From assembly GCA_017311185.1 (NCBI GenBank), contig JAESUZ010005462.1, positions 620,001-684,000 on the forward strand: DNA of 64,000 nt, written 5' to 3'. Every line of letters starts with the position of its first letter. The stretch's first letter is position 1. This document shows, one piece after another, positions 35,124 through 46,487 of this stretch. The translations under genes and the position numbers were made by a program. The notes beneath the pieces are model-generated. The model made no database searches and was not told the DNA's origin. It saw nothing but the letters and a program-made list of their open reading frames with translations. The stretch is from Proteles cristata cristata (taxonomy: Eukaryota > Chordata > Mammalia > Carnivora > Hyaenidae).

Positions 35124-36243
35124 TTCTGGTTCTTTTCTAAAAGAAGAATGTTTTGTTGTTGCTTTGAGGCTGTGACTTGTGTTGTGTTGATCAACATGGT
35201 GATATAGGATTGAAAAGAACTTGAAATTATTTATTTCTATTTCAAAGAGCAGAAACTCTTATACAAAGGGAAAAAATATAGATCCAGAAATGGAGCAGAA
35301 ACAGGTAGGGAAAAATAAGGGGATAGAGAGGAATTGAGAAAGGACAGCAGAGGAAGTTAGATTTGGGGCTGCTGCTCTGTTTACCCTGTAAGAGAAAGAA
35401 AAAGAAGTTTTTAATAACTGTGCTTGTGTTGTAAATAAAAACCCACTTTGGCATTTTTAAGAGACTATTTGAGAGGCTTAAAAAGCTTTGCAATTGCTTT
35501 GGATATTAGACTGATGTCCAAATGTAATACGATCCTAAGAGCCCCTGAAGCATCTTGGATTTATCTAGCTTATTTTATTAGTCAACTTAGGTTCCTCTGT
35601 GAGTGTCAGAAAATTGAAAAGATCAGTGAATTAAAGGAGATAAATATTTATCTATATTTTTATAAAGGCAGCCCAGGGTCCATGATCATCATGGATTTGG
35701 TTCTCTATTTTGTGGGTCTGCTATTCTCAGCATATAGCTTCTGCCTCATGAGCCAAGGTGACTGTCCCAGCTCCATCTGGGGTCTTGCTGGCTCTGGAAG
35801 GACTACTCTTCCCAAGTCTAGCCAATTCCTACAAATAGTAAATGACTTACCTATAGTGTGCCTTTCAGATGCAAACCAACTAATCCAGAGCCCACAACTC
35901 CATTTTTCTTATCAGGCTCTCATATTTGGGCCACTATCCACTTGTCTTAATCAGGGCCAGGTACTAGACAACTAGGAGCAGCCTCTATGGTCTAGTGCCC
36001 ACCGAAATCTTTCAGTTTAGACAGTCCTAAGCCCGCTTAGTTTGCCTTGCCCATTTCTTCTCCCAGAAACCACAGCTCCCTACTTCTGCCTCCAGAATGA
36101 TACTGGTGCTTTCCTGTGTGGCCCCTATGTCTGATGTACCCCTTCCTCTAGGGATCTGTGAGTACCAAACTGTCTTTTCAAGGATTATTGTTTCCTGATC
36201 TGTAGGCCTAAATAATCATAAAACCTATATTTAGTCTTACTTA
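35124..36243. other. Unassigned intergenic DNA
   Basis: The 175-codon plus-strand frame at 35448-35975 is the longest non-L1 reading frame in the window. It has no domain I recognise, a poor start context and no supporting splice structure, so I treat it as chance. The segment 35980-36230 has a feel of LTR or old ERV sequence, but I cannot assign it. Confidence 0.35.
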
Positions 36244-36451
36244 TTAAAAAAATTTTAGTTTACTTATTTTTGAGAGAGACAAAGTGAGAGTGGGGGAGGA
36301 GCAGAGAGAGATGGAGACACAGAATCCAAAGCAGGCTCCATGTTCTGAGCTGTCAGCACAAAACTCAATGTGAGGATTGAAGTCACAGACCATGCGATCA
36401 TGACCTGAGCTGAAGTCGGACACTTAACCGACTGAGCCACCCAGGCACCCC
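36244..36451 (-). mobile_element. Carnivoran SINE
   Basis: Reversed tail AAAAAAATTTTAGTTTACTT, GA-rich tract and head end CTGAGCCACCCAGGCACCCC. Confidence 0.95.
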
Positions 36452-38118
36452 TAATAAATTAAACTTATATTTTAAAACATAGCTTAATATCTCTGGGTGA
36501 TGCCTTTTTCCTCAATCCCAATAGATACCTTATTTTCTGGAGACCTATAAATCAGAGATAAAATATCTCCCCACCACACACCCAAAATACAATGTTGAGT
36601 AGGAACGAGGTAATCACAATAAAAATTTCAGTAAAAAAATTCAATAAATAAAGAAAGAATGGGAAGCACCAGTATCTGTCCCTGGAAGATAGAGCAGGAA
36701 GATGCTCTTCTCTGTGAGGAGAGTGTGTTCCCTGGCTAGTCCATCTGGTAGCTCCTATTGGAGTAAACCAATCCAGCCATTAAACGACCCTCCATAGTAC
36801 TACAAAAGAGAGAACACAATTTAGTATTGAGTAAGCATTAATGTAACACATGCATGGCAGGTAGAATGATAGTGTCTATAAAGTCTAGATTGAACTTCAC
36901 ACATTTATACAGAAAAGTAGGAAAGAGAACATTAAATCTTCTCTCATCTGCTGGGATTGTCTCCTGCAACCCCCTGTGAGAGACTTGGAAGTTTATGTTG
37001 GAAGTATTTATAGGTCCAAATGGTCAGAAGGCTCATGACCTTTGACTGCTAAAATCAAAAGTTTGAACCGTTTGTTGGGTTTGTTATAATTTCAAGGAGA
37101 CACCCTACACAGAGTAGAGAAGCATCATTTTCCCCTTCATTCCTGGGTCTGCTCTGTGGGTTATGATCACGTGGTCACTATGTTCTGCAGTCTGTGGATC
37201 TGCCCTCTTGTGGGGAGATTGGGGACAGCACTTCCTTGTGTGTTGTCTTTTATAGTGATGTCTGATGGGGGCATTGGAGAAGGTGCCCTTTTATGGGTTG
37301 CACATACTTCCACATACTCCCACTCCACATTTGGAGTTTGGAGAGCTGCTCAAGGATTGAACAATTCAGGCAATTTCAGGCCAGTTGTGTGATTCCTTAG
37401 TGGTTTGATGTTCTCAACAGTTTAAGCTTTCCATCTATTTGGCTTTAATCAGTTTCTTGTGCAGATAATCACAAATGAATATCTGTCCAGACAAAGTTTG
37501 AACCTGAGGACTGAATCAGCAGCCTCTAGCTCTGTGCATCTGCTTCTCTTGCAACATGATGGTGGCTTCCTTGAGTCCATCTGATGCTATAGGCTTATAG
37601 TGGGAAGTGGAAAGACAAAAACCTTAATTTGACTTTGTTGCTGCAGAGGCTCCTGTTGTCCAGTGGAGATAACCTAAATTAGGAAGTTACTTTAAAAAAA
37701 GACTTGTGGTCACAGGCTGTCACTTTGAAGTCACTGCTTATAATATAAGTTTGGGCTGCAGAAGGAGTTGACATTTACAGTTCAGAAAGTCTCAATGAGT
37801 AACTTTCTGTGAAGTCAGATTGCAGAACACAGGCAAAAAGTCTCACTCTGCAAAGTTACCCTCTTCAACTCGGTCTATAGATAAGCTGGCTATAATCAAA
37901 GTTATTCTTTCTTGTTGGACTTTGTTGAAAGTGTCAGAAGTTGCCAACACACATAAACATTCTAAATCTCTCCTACTGGTACACCCTTGGACAGCATGTG
38001 AAGTGACCTCATGGGCAGGGCTGGGACTGGGGTAAGGGGAGTGAAGCTCTAACCTCGAATAGAAAGTTTGAAGGGGCACCCACCCCCCTCCCCAGTAATC
38101 AAGATAAAGACAAATATT
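36452..38118. other. Unassigned intergenic DNA (1.7 kb)
   Basis: No gene, RNA or repeat could be recognised. Short frames at 37156-37392 and 37820-38035 have no recognisable domains. Confidence 0.35.
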
Positions 38119-38128
38119 TCAATGGGAT

Positions 38129-38324
38129 TTTTTTTTGAGGAAGAGAAAGAGAAAGAGAGAGTGTGTGACCATGTGAGCAGGAAAGGGGCAAAGGGAGAGA
38201 TCTGAAGCAGGCTCCACGCACAGCATGGAGCCCAATGTGGGACTTGATTCCATGACCCTGAGATTATAATCTTAGCCAAAATCAAGAGGTGTACACTTAA
38301 CCAACTGAGCCACTGAGGTGCCCC
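38129..38324 (-). mobile_element. Carnivoran SINE with target duplication
   Basis: TCAATGGGAT (38119-38128) and TCAATGAGAT (38325-38334) flank the element. Reversed T-run and GA tract, then head end CTGAGCCACTGAGGTGCCCC. Confidence 0.95.
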
Positions 38325-38873
38325 TCAATGAGATATATTTAAAAAATAAAAATTAACACAAATAATCTGTGACAAAGTATCAAAATTTTAGATGAAGATG
38401 GGATCCATATTGCTGACTCTTCCTTGTGTTTCAGGTTCCAGTGTGGCTTAGCATGGCATTGCTCACAGATAATTTTGTCAACTATTTTGCAGTTGACATA
38501 ATAGGAATTGCCATCTTTCCAGCCTGAAATTGTGAATCCTTATTACCACCTGCCACATAGTTTTCAATAAGTCACCTCTAGAATCCCATTCCTGGTACCA
38601 AATTGTATCTTAAGATTAGGTTCGGCTAAAAATGAGAAAAAATCCAGAGTAACAGAACCTTAAACAAGACAAAAATATTCCTCTCAGGTAAATATAGGCA
38701 GGTCAAGGTTGATGTTCTAGTTCCATTATCACCAAAGGCCCAGGCTCTTTCTTTCCTAATTCTCCATTATCATTGCTATGTGGCTTCCACCTAACGGTTC
38801 TAAAATACTGCTGTAGCTCTAGCCATTACATCTACATTCCAGCCAACAAAGTGGAAAGTGGGAAAAACACAAA

Positions 38874-38911
38874 GTGCATACATTGCTTTTTTTTTTTTTG
38901 TGCATACATTG
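38874..38911 (-). mobile_element. Tail-only retro-insertion (poly-T with target duplication)
   Basis: GTGCATACATTG occurs at 38874-38885 and 38900-38911. Between the copies lies only C followed by T13 (38886-38899). This is what an L1-mediated insertion truncated to its poly(A) tail would look like on the minus strand. Confidence 0.7.
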
Positions 38912-38951
38912 TTTCTTTAAACTACACTAAAGGAGTGTTTCTTTAAACTAC
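38911..38951 (+). repeat. 15-bp direct repeat
   Basis: GTTTCTTTAAACTAC occurs at 38911-38925 and 38937-38951, offset by 26 bases, right beside the tail-only insertion. Confidence 0.95.
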
Positions 38952-39060
38952 CACACAACACCTATGCTCGTATTTCACTGGCCAGAACCAAGGCTACATC
39001 TAGCTGCAAGAGAGGCTGGAAAGTATGGTCTTTATTCTGGGTTGCCATGTGTCCAGTGGA

Positions 39061-39771
39061 AGAAAAGGAGCTGGGGACAGCAACAGTCTTGAAAGCTGTG
39101 AAGAATTTGGGTGCATCTGCTGCATCAGCTTCATTTGGGTTGCCATAGGAGAGACCTGCCACTATATGAGTCAGGTAATCACTATCACTCTTAAACATTT
39201 TGTCAGATTGTGCCCTTGACCATCATTTCCATTAGTTGGCTACAATTTAGATCTACTAAGATATAATTTTTATCTGCATTATTAAACCTATGAGGTGAGA
39301 AAGATACTTTGAAATGTTAACTGTTGCTTCCTTTTCTCCCTATATATCCTCCTACTCAGTTAGCCACCTGTTTTTGTTTTCATTTTCAGAGAATGGATAC
39401 AATAGTAGAATGACAATGCCAAGAATAAAATTCTTACCTTTTGAACTTCAACTGCTGATAGATTTGGAAGACTACATCACCAACCAGAATCTGCCCGGTG
39501 ATTCCTCCCCTCCAAAGCATGCATACATTTTCCTGGACTAAGGAGGAGGATGAAGAGCAGAGGTGAAGCAGGAGAGTTACATGCCGGTGTGAGGGGGCTC
39601 TACAGGGGGCTGTGTAGGGAGAGGGAGGTAGGGAGAATCATCTAGATAAGTTTAGGATCGAGAAACAGAGGCATTTGTGCCCTCAAACCCCAGGGAAGAG
39701 CTCAGGAAGTCTAAACAATGATTGCCATGTAAGGTCTCTGGGATGAAGAAGTGTCTGCATTGTGCATCCAG
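39061..39771. other. Unassigned intergenic DNA
   Basis: No gene recognised. The minus frame at 38962-39198 partly overlaps the LTR-like repeat and is probably chance. Confidence 0.35.
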
Positions 39772-40431
39772 TGTATTATTCAGGGTACACTAGAAAAACA
39801 AAACTAGTATGAGATTTTTTTTTAATGTTTTATTTATTTCTAGGAGAGAGAGAGGGACAGCATGAGCAGGGGAGCGTCAGAGAGAGAGGGAGTCACAGAC
39901 TGAAACAGGCTCCCGGCTCTGATCTGGCAGTCAGCACAGAGCCCGACGCGGGGCTCGAACCCCCAGGAACCGCGAGATGACCTAAGCGAAAGTCGGGCGC
40001 TTAACCGACTAAGCCACCCAGCCGTCCAGTATGAGATTTATTATAAGGAATTGGCTCACCTGATTATGGAGGCTAAGAAGTTTCATAATCTGTCCAGGAA
40101 AGCTGGTGGTGGAGTTCCAGTCAAGGTCGAAAGGCCTGAGAAGCAAGAGAGCTGAATGTGTACTATAAGTCCCTGCCTGAAGGCAGGAGAAGGCCAAAGT
40201 CCTAAATTAAGCAGCCAAGCAGAGAGATGGTCTCCCTACCTCTGTCTTTTCTGTTGTTGTTCAGGCCTTCAATGGATTGGATAAGGCTCACCCACACTGG
40301 GAAAAGCCATCTGCTTTACTCAGTCCACTGATTCAAATGTTGATTTCTTCCAGAAACACCTTGACAGACACACCTTAAAATAACATTTAGCCAAATTGAC
40401 ATCAAGTTCACATATAAAATTAACCATCACA
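39772..40431 (-). mobile_element. ERVL-type solo LTR split by a young SINE
   Basis: On the plus strand it begins TGTATTATTCAGGGTACACT, with GAGATTTATTATAAGGAATT, CATCTGCTTTACTCAGTCCA and the other LTR end AAAATTAACCATCACA. These are the complement of an ERVL-type (MLT2-like) LTR with TG...CA termini. No internal retroviral region adjoins it. The SINE at 39818-40027 accounts for about 210 of its 660 bases. Confidence 0.8.
39818..40027 (-). mobile_element. Young-subfamily carnivoran SINE (copy 2 of 4)
   Basis: Perfect target duplication AGTATGAGATTT at 39806-39817 and 40028-40039. It shares the subfamily pattern (TTATTTCTAGGAGAGAGAG, CTGAAACAGGCTCCCGGC, GACCTAAGCGAAAGTCGG, ACTAAGCCACCC). It interrupts an ERVL-type LTR. 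Confidence 0.96.
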
Positions 40432-40861
40432 TCCAGGTCAAACAGTCTGTTTCTACTGTCAAACATTCTATTTTATGTGTGCAATAAGGTGCCACTGGAG
40501 AGTTTGATCTGGGAAAGACAGGATGTGGTGACCATTTAAAAGTGGTGACTCTGGTGGTAGAAGCTTCAGCATATTTGAGTGCTGCTGGGCAAGACTGTCC
40601 ACAGGAAGGGCTAAAAATCGAGACTTGGGGGGTAACTGAAGCAGATGTTGCAGACTAGAGAACTGTTAGGTGGAATGTTCATCATCTGCAGGACTGATGC
40701 AAATTAGATGGGCCTGGGGACAGCAGGTTTGAGAGGTCGGCATATTGTCTCTATTTATTTGAGGCTTTAGAAATCTGATTCCAAACCCTTAGAGGAAGTT
40801 GCCCTAGTCCCAAAACTAGCTCCAGACCCAGCAGGGCAGGTGTGGTTTGACTCCTGTAGAG
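40432..40861. other. Unassigned intergenic DNA
   Basis: No gene or repeat recognised. Confidence 0.3.
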
Positions 40862-41054
40862 TAGTGGTTCTCAGACTTGAGTTTGCATGTGAATCACCTG
40901 CAGGGACTGTTACAGTGCAGATGGCTGGACCTCAAACCCAGAGTGGCTGGTATGGGTACCAGGGGCGGGGTGGGGGCAAGAATTTGCATTTCTAACAAGA
41001 TCTAAGGTAATGCTGATGCTGCTGGTCCAGGGACCACACTTTGAAAACCATTGC
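40862..41054 (+). repeat. MER5A-type hAT MITE
   Basis: GTAGTGGTTCTCAGACTTGA at one end and GGGACCACACTTTGAAAACC at the other give the near-complete element, with ATTTGCATTTCTAACAAGAT and TAATGCTGATGCTGCTGGTC between them. Confidence 0.92.
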
Positions 41055-41324
41055 TGTTGGGAAAGAAATGACAATCAGAAGATGGGGTAGATAGGGAGTG
41101 GAGTCTCTTTCACCAAGGATCCCTCTTAGGTGGCCCTCTGCGTCCCCAAATTGGCTCATGACCACTGTCACTCAACAGCACAGGTTTTCATGCCCACATG
41201 TAATACTGAAGTTTCTTACTCCTTAAAGTCTCCAAAATTAAAGGGCTTCCTGGTAGTGACATTAGTAGGAACAGGAGATCAATGGGACATGGCTAGAGTA
41301 TGCCTTACCCCTAGGTAACATTTA
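41055..41324. other. Unassigned intergenic DNA
   Basis: Nothing recognised. Confidence 0.3.
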
Positions 41325-41510
41325 TTGACCATCCCTATGGATTAGGCATAGTTCTGGAAGCCATATATATGTTGTCTCTTTTATTCCTTACAGGAAGTGA
41401 GTGGGGTTTTATCCCCATTTTACAGCTGAGAAAACTGAGACACAAGCAGATTTAAGTAAATTGTCCAAGGTCTCACAGCAGTTAGTGGAGGACTGGGCAG
41501 ACTGGCCTCG
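41325..41510 (-). repeat. MIR, minus strand
   Basis: ATCCCCATTTTACAGCTGAG, AAAACTGAGACACAAGCAGA and GTCCAAGGTCTCACAGCAGT are the complement of the MIR core and flank. Confidence 0.9.
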
Positions 41511-42279
41511 GTGTCAGGTAACCACCACACCCCCTCTAGTGCTCATTCAGTCACTGCCTCGGCATGCTTTCCCTTCTGTGGGGACAGAGGAAAGAATTTT
41601 CCAGGGAAATCACTGGGGGAGAGGAAGCTGTGCTCCTGAGAGAGGCAGGTATTGCAATCCTACTCTCAGTGTGGGGAGGGCACACCCTCTCCCCATACCC
41701 CATGCCACGCAGCTTGGGGGTCAGCCCAAAGCTTAGAGTCTCCAGAGCTGCCCACTTGCTTCCTAAAGGAAGGTAGAGAGTGTTTTAAATAGTAGGCTTT
41801 ATTATTATTCAGCAGGGTGAGGTCAACAGACCTGCAGGTGGCAGCCATTGAAGAGACAGCTGTCTATTGTCACTGATCCCAAGATGCAGGGCATCATGAC
41901 ATAGGGCTACATGGCAAAGCACCAGGGTCAGTCTTGAGAAAGTGTGGTGAGAGCCTTTATTTATTTATTAAATTTGTGTTTTCTGTGGGAAGGAATGACT
42001 GAGACAAGGTGAACAGGTTTAGGGTTGACTAGATTGAAGAGTTTCAGGTGAGCTGGGGCACAGGACAGTTCCTGTGGTCAGGTTCCCAGCTCTGGGGTGA
42101 TTGGCCTAAAGAGTGAGAACCTTTAAGTGGTCGGGTGTGGGCTCCAACTGATTGGTTTGTACACAAAAGGCACACGCACAGGTAAGTCTTAGTATCTCAA
42201 ATTGGCTAGTTCTGGGTGGGGCAGTCACTCCAGGGTCCTCAGGGCCCCATGATGTCTAAGTATCAAATATAGACAGAAA
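41511..42279. other. Unassigned intergenic DNA
   Basis: Relatively G+C-rich for this window. Frames at 41401-41736 and 41564-41776 have no recognisable domain. No repeat assigned. Confidence 0.35.
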
Positions 42280-42296
42280 CTAGAAAACAGTTATTA

Positions 42297-42505
42297 AAAA
42301 AAATTTTTTTACATTTATTTATTTTTGAAAGACAGAACATGAGTGGGGGAGGGGCAGAGAGAGAGAGGGAGACACAGAATCCAAAGCAGGCTCCAGGTTC
42401 TGAGCTGTCAGCACAGAGGACGATGAGAGGCTTTAACTCACAAACTGTGAGATCAGGACCTGAGCGGAAGTCAGAGGCTTAACCAACTGAGCCACCCAGA
42501 TGCCC
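42297..42505 (-). mobile_element. Carnivoran SINE with clear target duplication
   Basis: CTAGAAAACAGTTATTA (42280-42296) and CTAGAAAACACAGTTATTA (42506-42524) flank it. Reversed tail, GA tract and head end CTGAGCCACCCAGATGCCC. Confidence 0.96.
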
Positions 42506-42524
42506 CTAGAAAACACAGTTATTA

Positions 42525-42984
42525 CAGAGACTCCATGCGAAGATTCCATTAGGAGCTACTTCTTCATTCAACAAACCCCAATCTTATTTTATCTCCAGGG
42601 TCATTTATTTGGAAAGAGATGTATAATCAGAAAATAATAAAACAAGGAGGGCAGGCCACAGTCAGGAATAAGCAAGGGATTTGTCTTTCTTGGTACAGAC
42701 CCAAAGGGTCTAAGCTTTAAAAGAACTCTCTTTTAATGAGGGTATTGAAGATGTCATGTCACAAGTGAAGGCAGGGCAGAGTGAGAAGAGACTTGCAAGA
42801 CTGTAAAGGGGGCTTGTCAGCACAGAGAATGATCCTTCGATATCCCTGAGTCACATTATGTAGACTCATGGGACTTTCTTTGTTTCCCTATAATTTCCAC
42901 ATTTACTCAATTGACCTATGTGTCAAAAAGCACCTGGGGAGCTCCCTAAAATTGCTGGGCTTTGCCCCTACAGCAAACCACTAC
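42525..42984. other. Unassigned intergenic DNA
   Basis: Nothing recognised. Confidence 0.3.
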
Positions 42985-43155
42985 TCCCCATCAGAATCCC
43001 CTGGAGGGCTTGCTAACACATATTTCTGGGTCCTACTCCCAGAATGTCTGATTCAGGAGGTCTGGGATGGGCCTGAGAATGAGGATCGGTTTCTGAAAAG
43101 TTCCCATGTGATGCTGCAGAGAGTGGTTGGGTGTCCACAGCTGGAAAACCACTGA
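42985..43155 (+). repeat. MER5-type hAT MITE
   Basis: CCCATCAGAATCCCCTGGAG, CAGAATGTCTGATTCAGGAG and GTTCCCATGTGATGCTGCAG follow the MER5 pattern. A second weaker stretch at 43165-43240 (AGTAGGTCTGCACAGGGCTC) may be part of the same event. Confidence 0.8.
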
Positions 43156-43240
43156 CCTCCAGATTTCCATTCAGTAGGTCTGCACAGGGCTCCAGGTGGT
43201 TATGACACAGCTCTTCTGAAGCCTGTGCTTTGAGAAACAT

Positions 43241-44103
43241 GGCCTTGGGATTTTGGTGAATTCTGGTGAGGGCATTCTAAGAGTGCTACTATAGTGCTTG
43301 GGGAATTGAAAGAAAGTCCTTAACCTTCCCCGGGAGGTGGAGGGGGCACAGCATGATGGCGGGAGCAAGGCATTTTAGAGGAATGGGAATCCATCTTTCA
43401 TAAAATATCCTTTTGTAGCCGTCCAGTGCTCACCTAAAAGATTCTCTTCCTTGTTGATTTATCAAGGAAAATGGTGTTTTCTGAAAGGGAAGGTACCCAT
43501 ATGACTTGCCCAGCTCCTTTTCTCCCTCCTCTATGTTGAGTGCTGGTGGACCTTTTCCTCTGGTGAATCAGACTCCCTCCAGCAGGACTCTGCTGAGTCC
43601 GACAGTTGCCTACAACTTGCACTTTCATCCATGTGTGTTAACCAACCAACCTGCCCTTTGGTCTGCCAAAGCATTTCCTCACACCCATGGGCTCTCCACT
43701 CCCTTGTAAGGAGAAATGATGACCTTCTTTAATATTTATATATTTTACAAGTTTGGTGAGACTCTGGGTTGGAGCAAGAATTCCTTTGTCAATGTAAAGA
43801 TTGCCAGGACATCGCATCATAAGGCATTATTCTATCAATATCCCCATGGTTGTTTAACACTTCAATAGGAACTTCTGTCAGTAAGGGATGGAGAAGCAAA
43901 CAAGATGCTGCTTAAGGCAGCCAAGGAGCCCTGAGAGAGGAGGGGTCAGGGAGGAGATAGGAGGCGTCCATCTGGACCTCCCTTGTAGGTTTGTGAAGGA
44001 TTGGCCTGGATTTAGCCTTCCAAATCCATCTTGGTAGTGCCATTGGTAAAAATGCCTCATGCTGTAAAATGGTGCCCTTTATTCTGCATTTTCTGATATA
44101 GTT
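43241..44103. other. Unassigned intergenic DNA
   Basis: No gene recognised. Short overlapping frames on both strands at 43434-43709 have no recognisable domains. Confidence 0.35.
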
Positions 44104-44116
44104 GCTATTTCATATG

Positions 44117-44332
44117 TTTTTTAAAAAAATGTTTTACTTATTTCTGAGAGAGAGAGACAGCGTGAGTAGGGGAGGGTCACAGAGACAGGGAGATACAGAA
44201 TCCGAAACAGGCTCCAGGCTCTGAGCTGGCAGTCAGCACAGAGCCCGATGCGGGGCTCGAACCCACAAACCGTGAGATCATGACCTGAGCCGAAGTCGGA
44301 CGCTTAACCAACTGAGCCACCCAGGTGCCCCA
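44117..44332 (-). mobile_element. Carnivoran SINE with target duplication
   Basis: GCTATTTCATATG (44104-44116) and GCTATTTCATACG (44333-44345) flank it. The body shares GACAGCGTGAGTAGGGGAGG and CTGAGCTGGCAGTCAGCAC with the young subfamily but keeps CTGAGCCGAAGTCGG and ACTGAGCCACCC, so it looks intermediate. Confidence 0.95.
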
Positions 44333-44345
44333 GCTATTTCATACG

Positions 44346-46290
44346 GTTTTCATATTGTTTTCAAAAGATACAGTTCATTAAAGGTATAATTTGAGAGGCC
44401 TGTCCCCTACAAAGGGACATCCTACCCAATGTGCCACTCACCTCCCTTCTCCTCTCTGCATCTCTAGCTTCATCAGGATATGTATTGACTTTTCCTCCCC
44501 TGCTCCCCCCGCAAACAGCTTCCCCTTGGCCACCTTGGGGCATAGTCATTAAAGGGGAATTTGTCCTCAGGTGGAACTTTCCCCTCAACTCCTGGAATGC
44601 CCGGCCCTTTAAGGAAGGACACATCTAGGGGAAGATGAGAGTGGTCCCCCAAAGTGTGGGGCCTACCTCAGGGGTGCCCATTATCCAGTCTAAAAATAAT
44701 ACCTTAACAAAATGTCATTTTATCCTAATACCTTTTGGGGCTTGTCATGATGTTAGAAACACAAAACTTGCCAGATCATCTGGCTTGAAAAAAAATATTA
44801 CCATAGTTAGAAAGAATGTCCCCAAACTTTGAGCTCTTCTGCTGTTAAAACATCCCAGACTAAACCTAGCCTCAGGACTCAGTGTTGTGGAAACATGCAC
44901 GTAGAGCCAGGACTACAAAGTTTCAACATCCAAGGTGCACGGGTGACTTCTCTGTGGGAAATTTACTCTTTCAAGAAAACTTAGTTCCTCCTGCTTCAAA
45001 AGCTGCTTGGAAAAATTCAGGCAATGATGAAAGCCAGCACCAACTTTAAACTTCAGCATGCCCCAGCTTTTTCACATTTGTCACATCAGCTAAAGGCTTC
45101 CAGGCACATTTTTTAAAAGAAGGAGATGGAGGGAAACTAACAACTTGTTTTGGCCCTGTGATCTATAAATGCAAATAATGAATCGGAGTTGATTTCTGGT
45201 GCAGGATGAGTTGAATGACACAAGCTATGCTAGCTTTCTGCAGTCTGAACAAATGCATAATTTAATCTCAGATAGCTGGACTAGCAAACTTGAGATGGGG
45301 GATGTCAGGCCTGAATGTTATTTGTGCAAGGAATCGGAATTTCAAAGGACAGTCTTGCCAGGAGAGATACCACCCAGAACAATGAGGGCTTAATTAAGGT
45401 TTAGAACCCTGATTTGTTCACTAGGGGCTGAGTGAGAGCCTCCAGGTAAGATTTTATTTGGTAATAGATTATTGACCAATGGCAGGGGAAGGGTGGCCTA
45501 TTTGCATATATTACTATTCATGACCTCAGGACTAAAGGAATCAGAATGACAGCAGACGATATCTCCCTCAGCCTGCTGTTTCTGGAGGGAAAGGCAGTTT
45601 GGTGGGTGGATAAACAGACATTTTTTGTGCTGCCTTTTCCCCCTGGACCTGATGTTCTATCAAACCCAAATGTGAGAAATACTCTGAGGAGAAGGAAACA
45701 CTTTGATGAGATTAATTAACCAGAATACCAAAGATCCATTTGTGGCACCAAGATGTGGTGCCAGTGGGCAGACCTTGCTCAAAGAGAAGCAGGTTGGAGT
45801 TCCAGGAAGGCAAAGGGGGACTCAGGAAGGTTGTGCAGGCTTCTCAGCATGAGCAGGGCACTCTTGCTTTATACTCAACTAGGAGGGAAATAATTCCCAA
45901 CACATTCCAGCCAAGGATGCAACATAAGGATTCCCAGGTTGTGGTGCTGAGCTGGGCCTCACCTGCTCACTCAGGTAAACTGGGTACCAGGAAGACTCTT
46001 CTCAGGTGACCCTTTCTGAAGATAATGGATTCATGAAAGATGTCATCAAATACAGGGGTAAGGGAGAGGTGCAGCTTGGTAATGTGGGGTGAAAGGTTTT
46101 CTTCAAGGACCTCAGTCTCCAGTTTCTGCGTTTCTTTCTCATTCCAATGACATTGTTTTCCCAGATGTCCCCCTCCCACCTCTACCCAAACATAACACAA
46201 CAACCTGGTGGTGACCAATACTTACCCCCTCACTTCTTGCTTCCAAACTTGTTCTCAGGAAAGCCTCCAGTATCAGTAATTCAAGCTTCA
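44346..46290. other. Repeat-poor 1.9-kb stretch, candidate regulatory DNA
   Basis: I see no transposable element in nearly 2 kb, which is unusual here. It contains two perfect octamer motifs in opposite orientation (ATGCAAAT at 45169-45176; ATTTGCAT at 45500-45507), a CCAAT box at 45476-45480 and TTAATTAA at about 45392. No recognisable exon. Regulatory function is an inference only. Confidence 0.3.
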
Positions 46291-46295
46291 GGAGG

Positions 46296-46480
46296 ATTTT
46301 TAAAATATATATATATATATATATTTATTTATTTTGAGAGACAGAGAGAGCATGGTGGGGAATAGACAGAGAGAGAGGGAGATAGAGAAGTCCAAGCAGG
46401 CTCCGAGGTGCCTGTGAGATTATGTCACAAGCTGAAACCAAAAGTCGGATGCTTAGCAGACTGAGCCACCCAGGCGCCCC
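46296..46480 (-). mobile_element. Carnivoran SINE with internal deletion
   Basis: Reversed tail with (TA)n at 46306-46323, a GA tract and head end CTGAGCCACCCAGGCGCCCC. The middle (CAGGCTCCGAGGTGCCTGTG) lacks most of the B-box region, so the copy is shortened. Confidence 0.9.
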
Positions 46481-46487
46481 TGCAAGA

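Larger units (their letters stand above)
38600..39060 (-). repeat. Ancient LTR-like repeat, minus strand
   Basis: Reversed blocks of the same family as 3330-3730: ATTCCAGCCAACAAAGTGGA, CTAGCTGCAAGAGAGGCTGG and GTCTTTATTCTGGGTTGCCA with CATGTGTCCAG. The tail-only insertion at 38886-38899 lies inside it. Confidence 0.5.

Noticed and set aside
35448..35975. 175-codon plus-strand reading frame in non-repeat DNA
   Set aside because: No recognisable domain, signal or homologue, no splice context and ordinary composition. A frame of this length can occur by chance in 64 kb.
38962..39198. 78-codon minus-strand frame that looked protein-like
   Set aside because: It partly overlaps an ancient LTR-like repeat and matches no family I know.
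45199..45393. 64-codon frame inside the repeat-poor island
   Set aside because: Short, no domain, no start context or splice support; not enough to call an exon.
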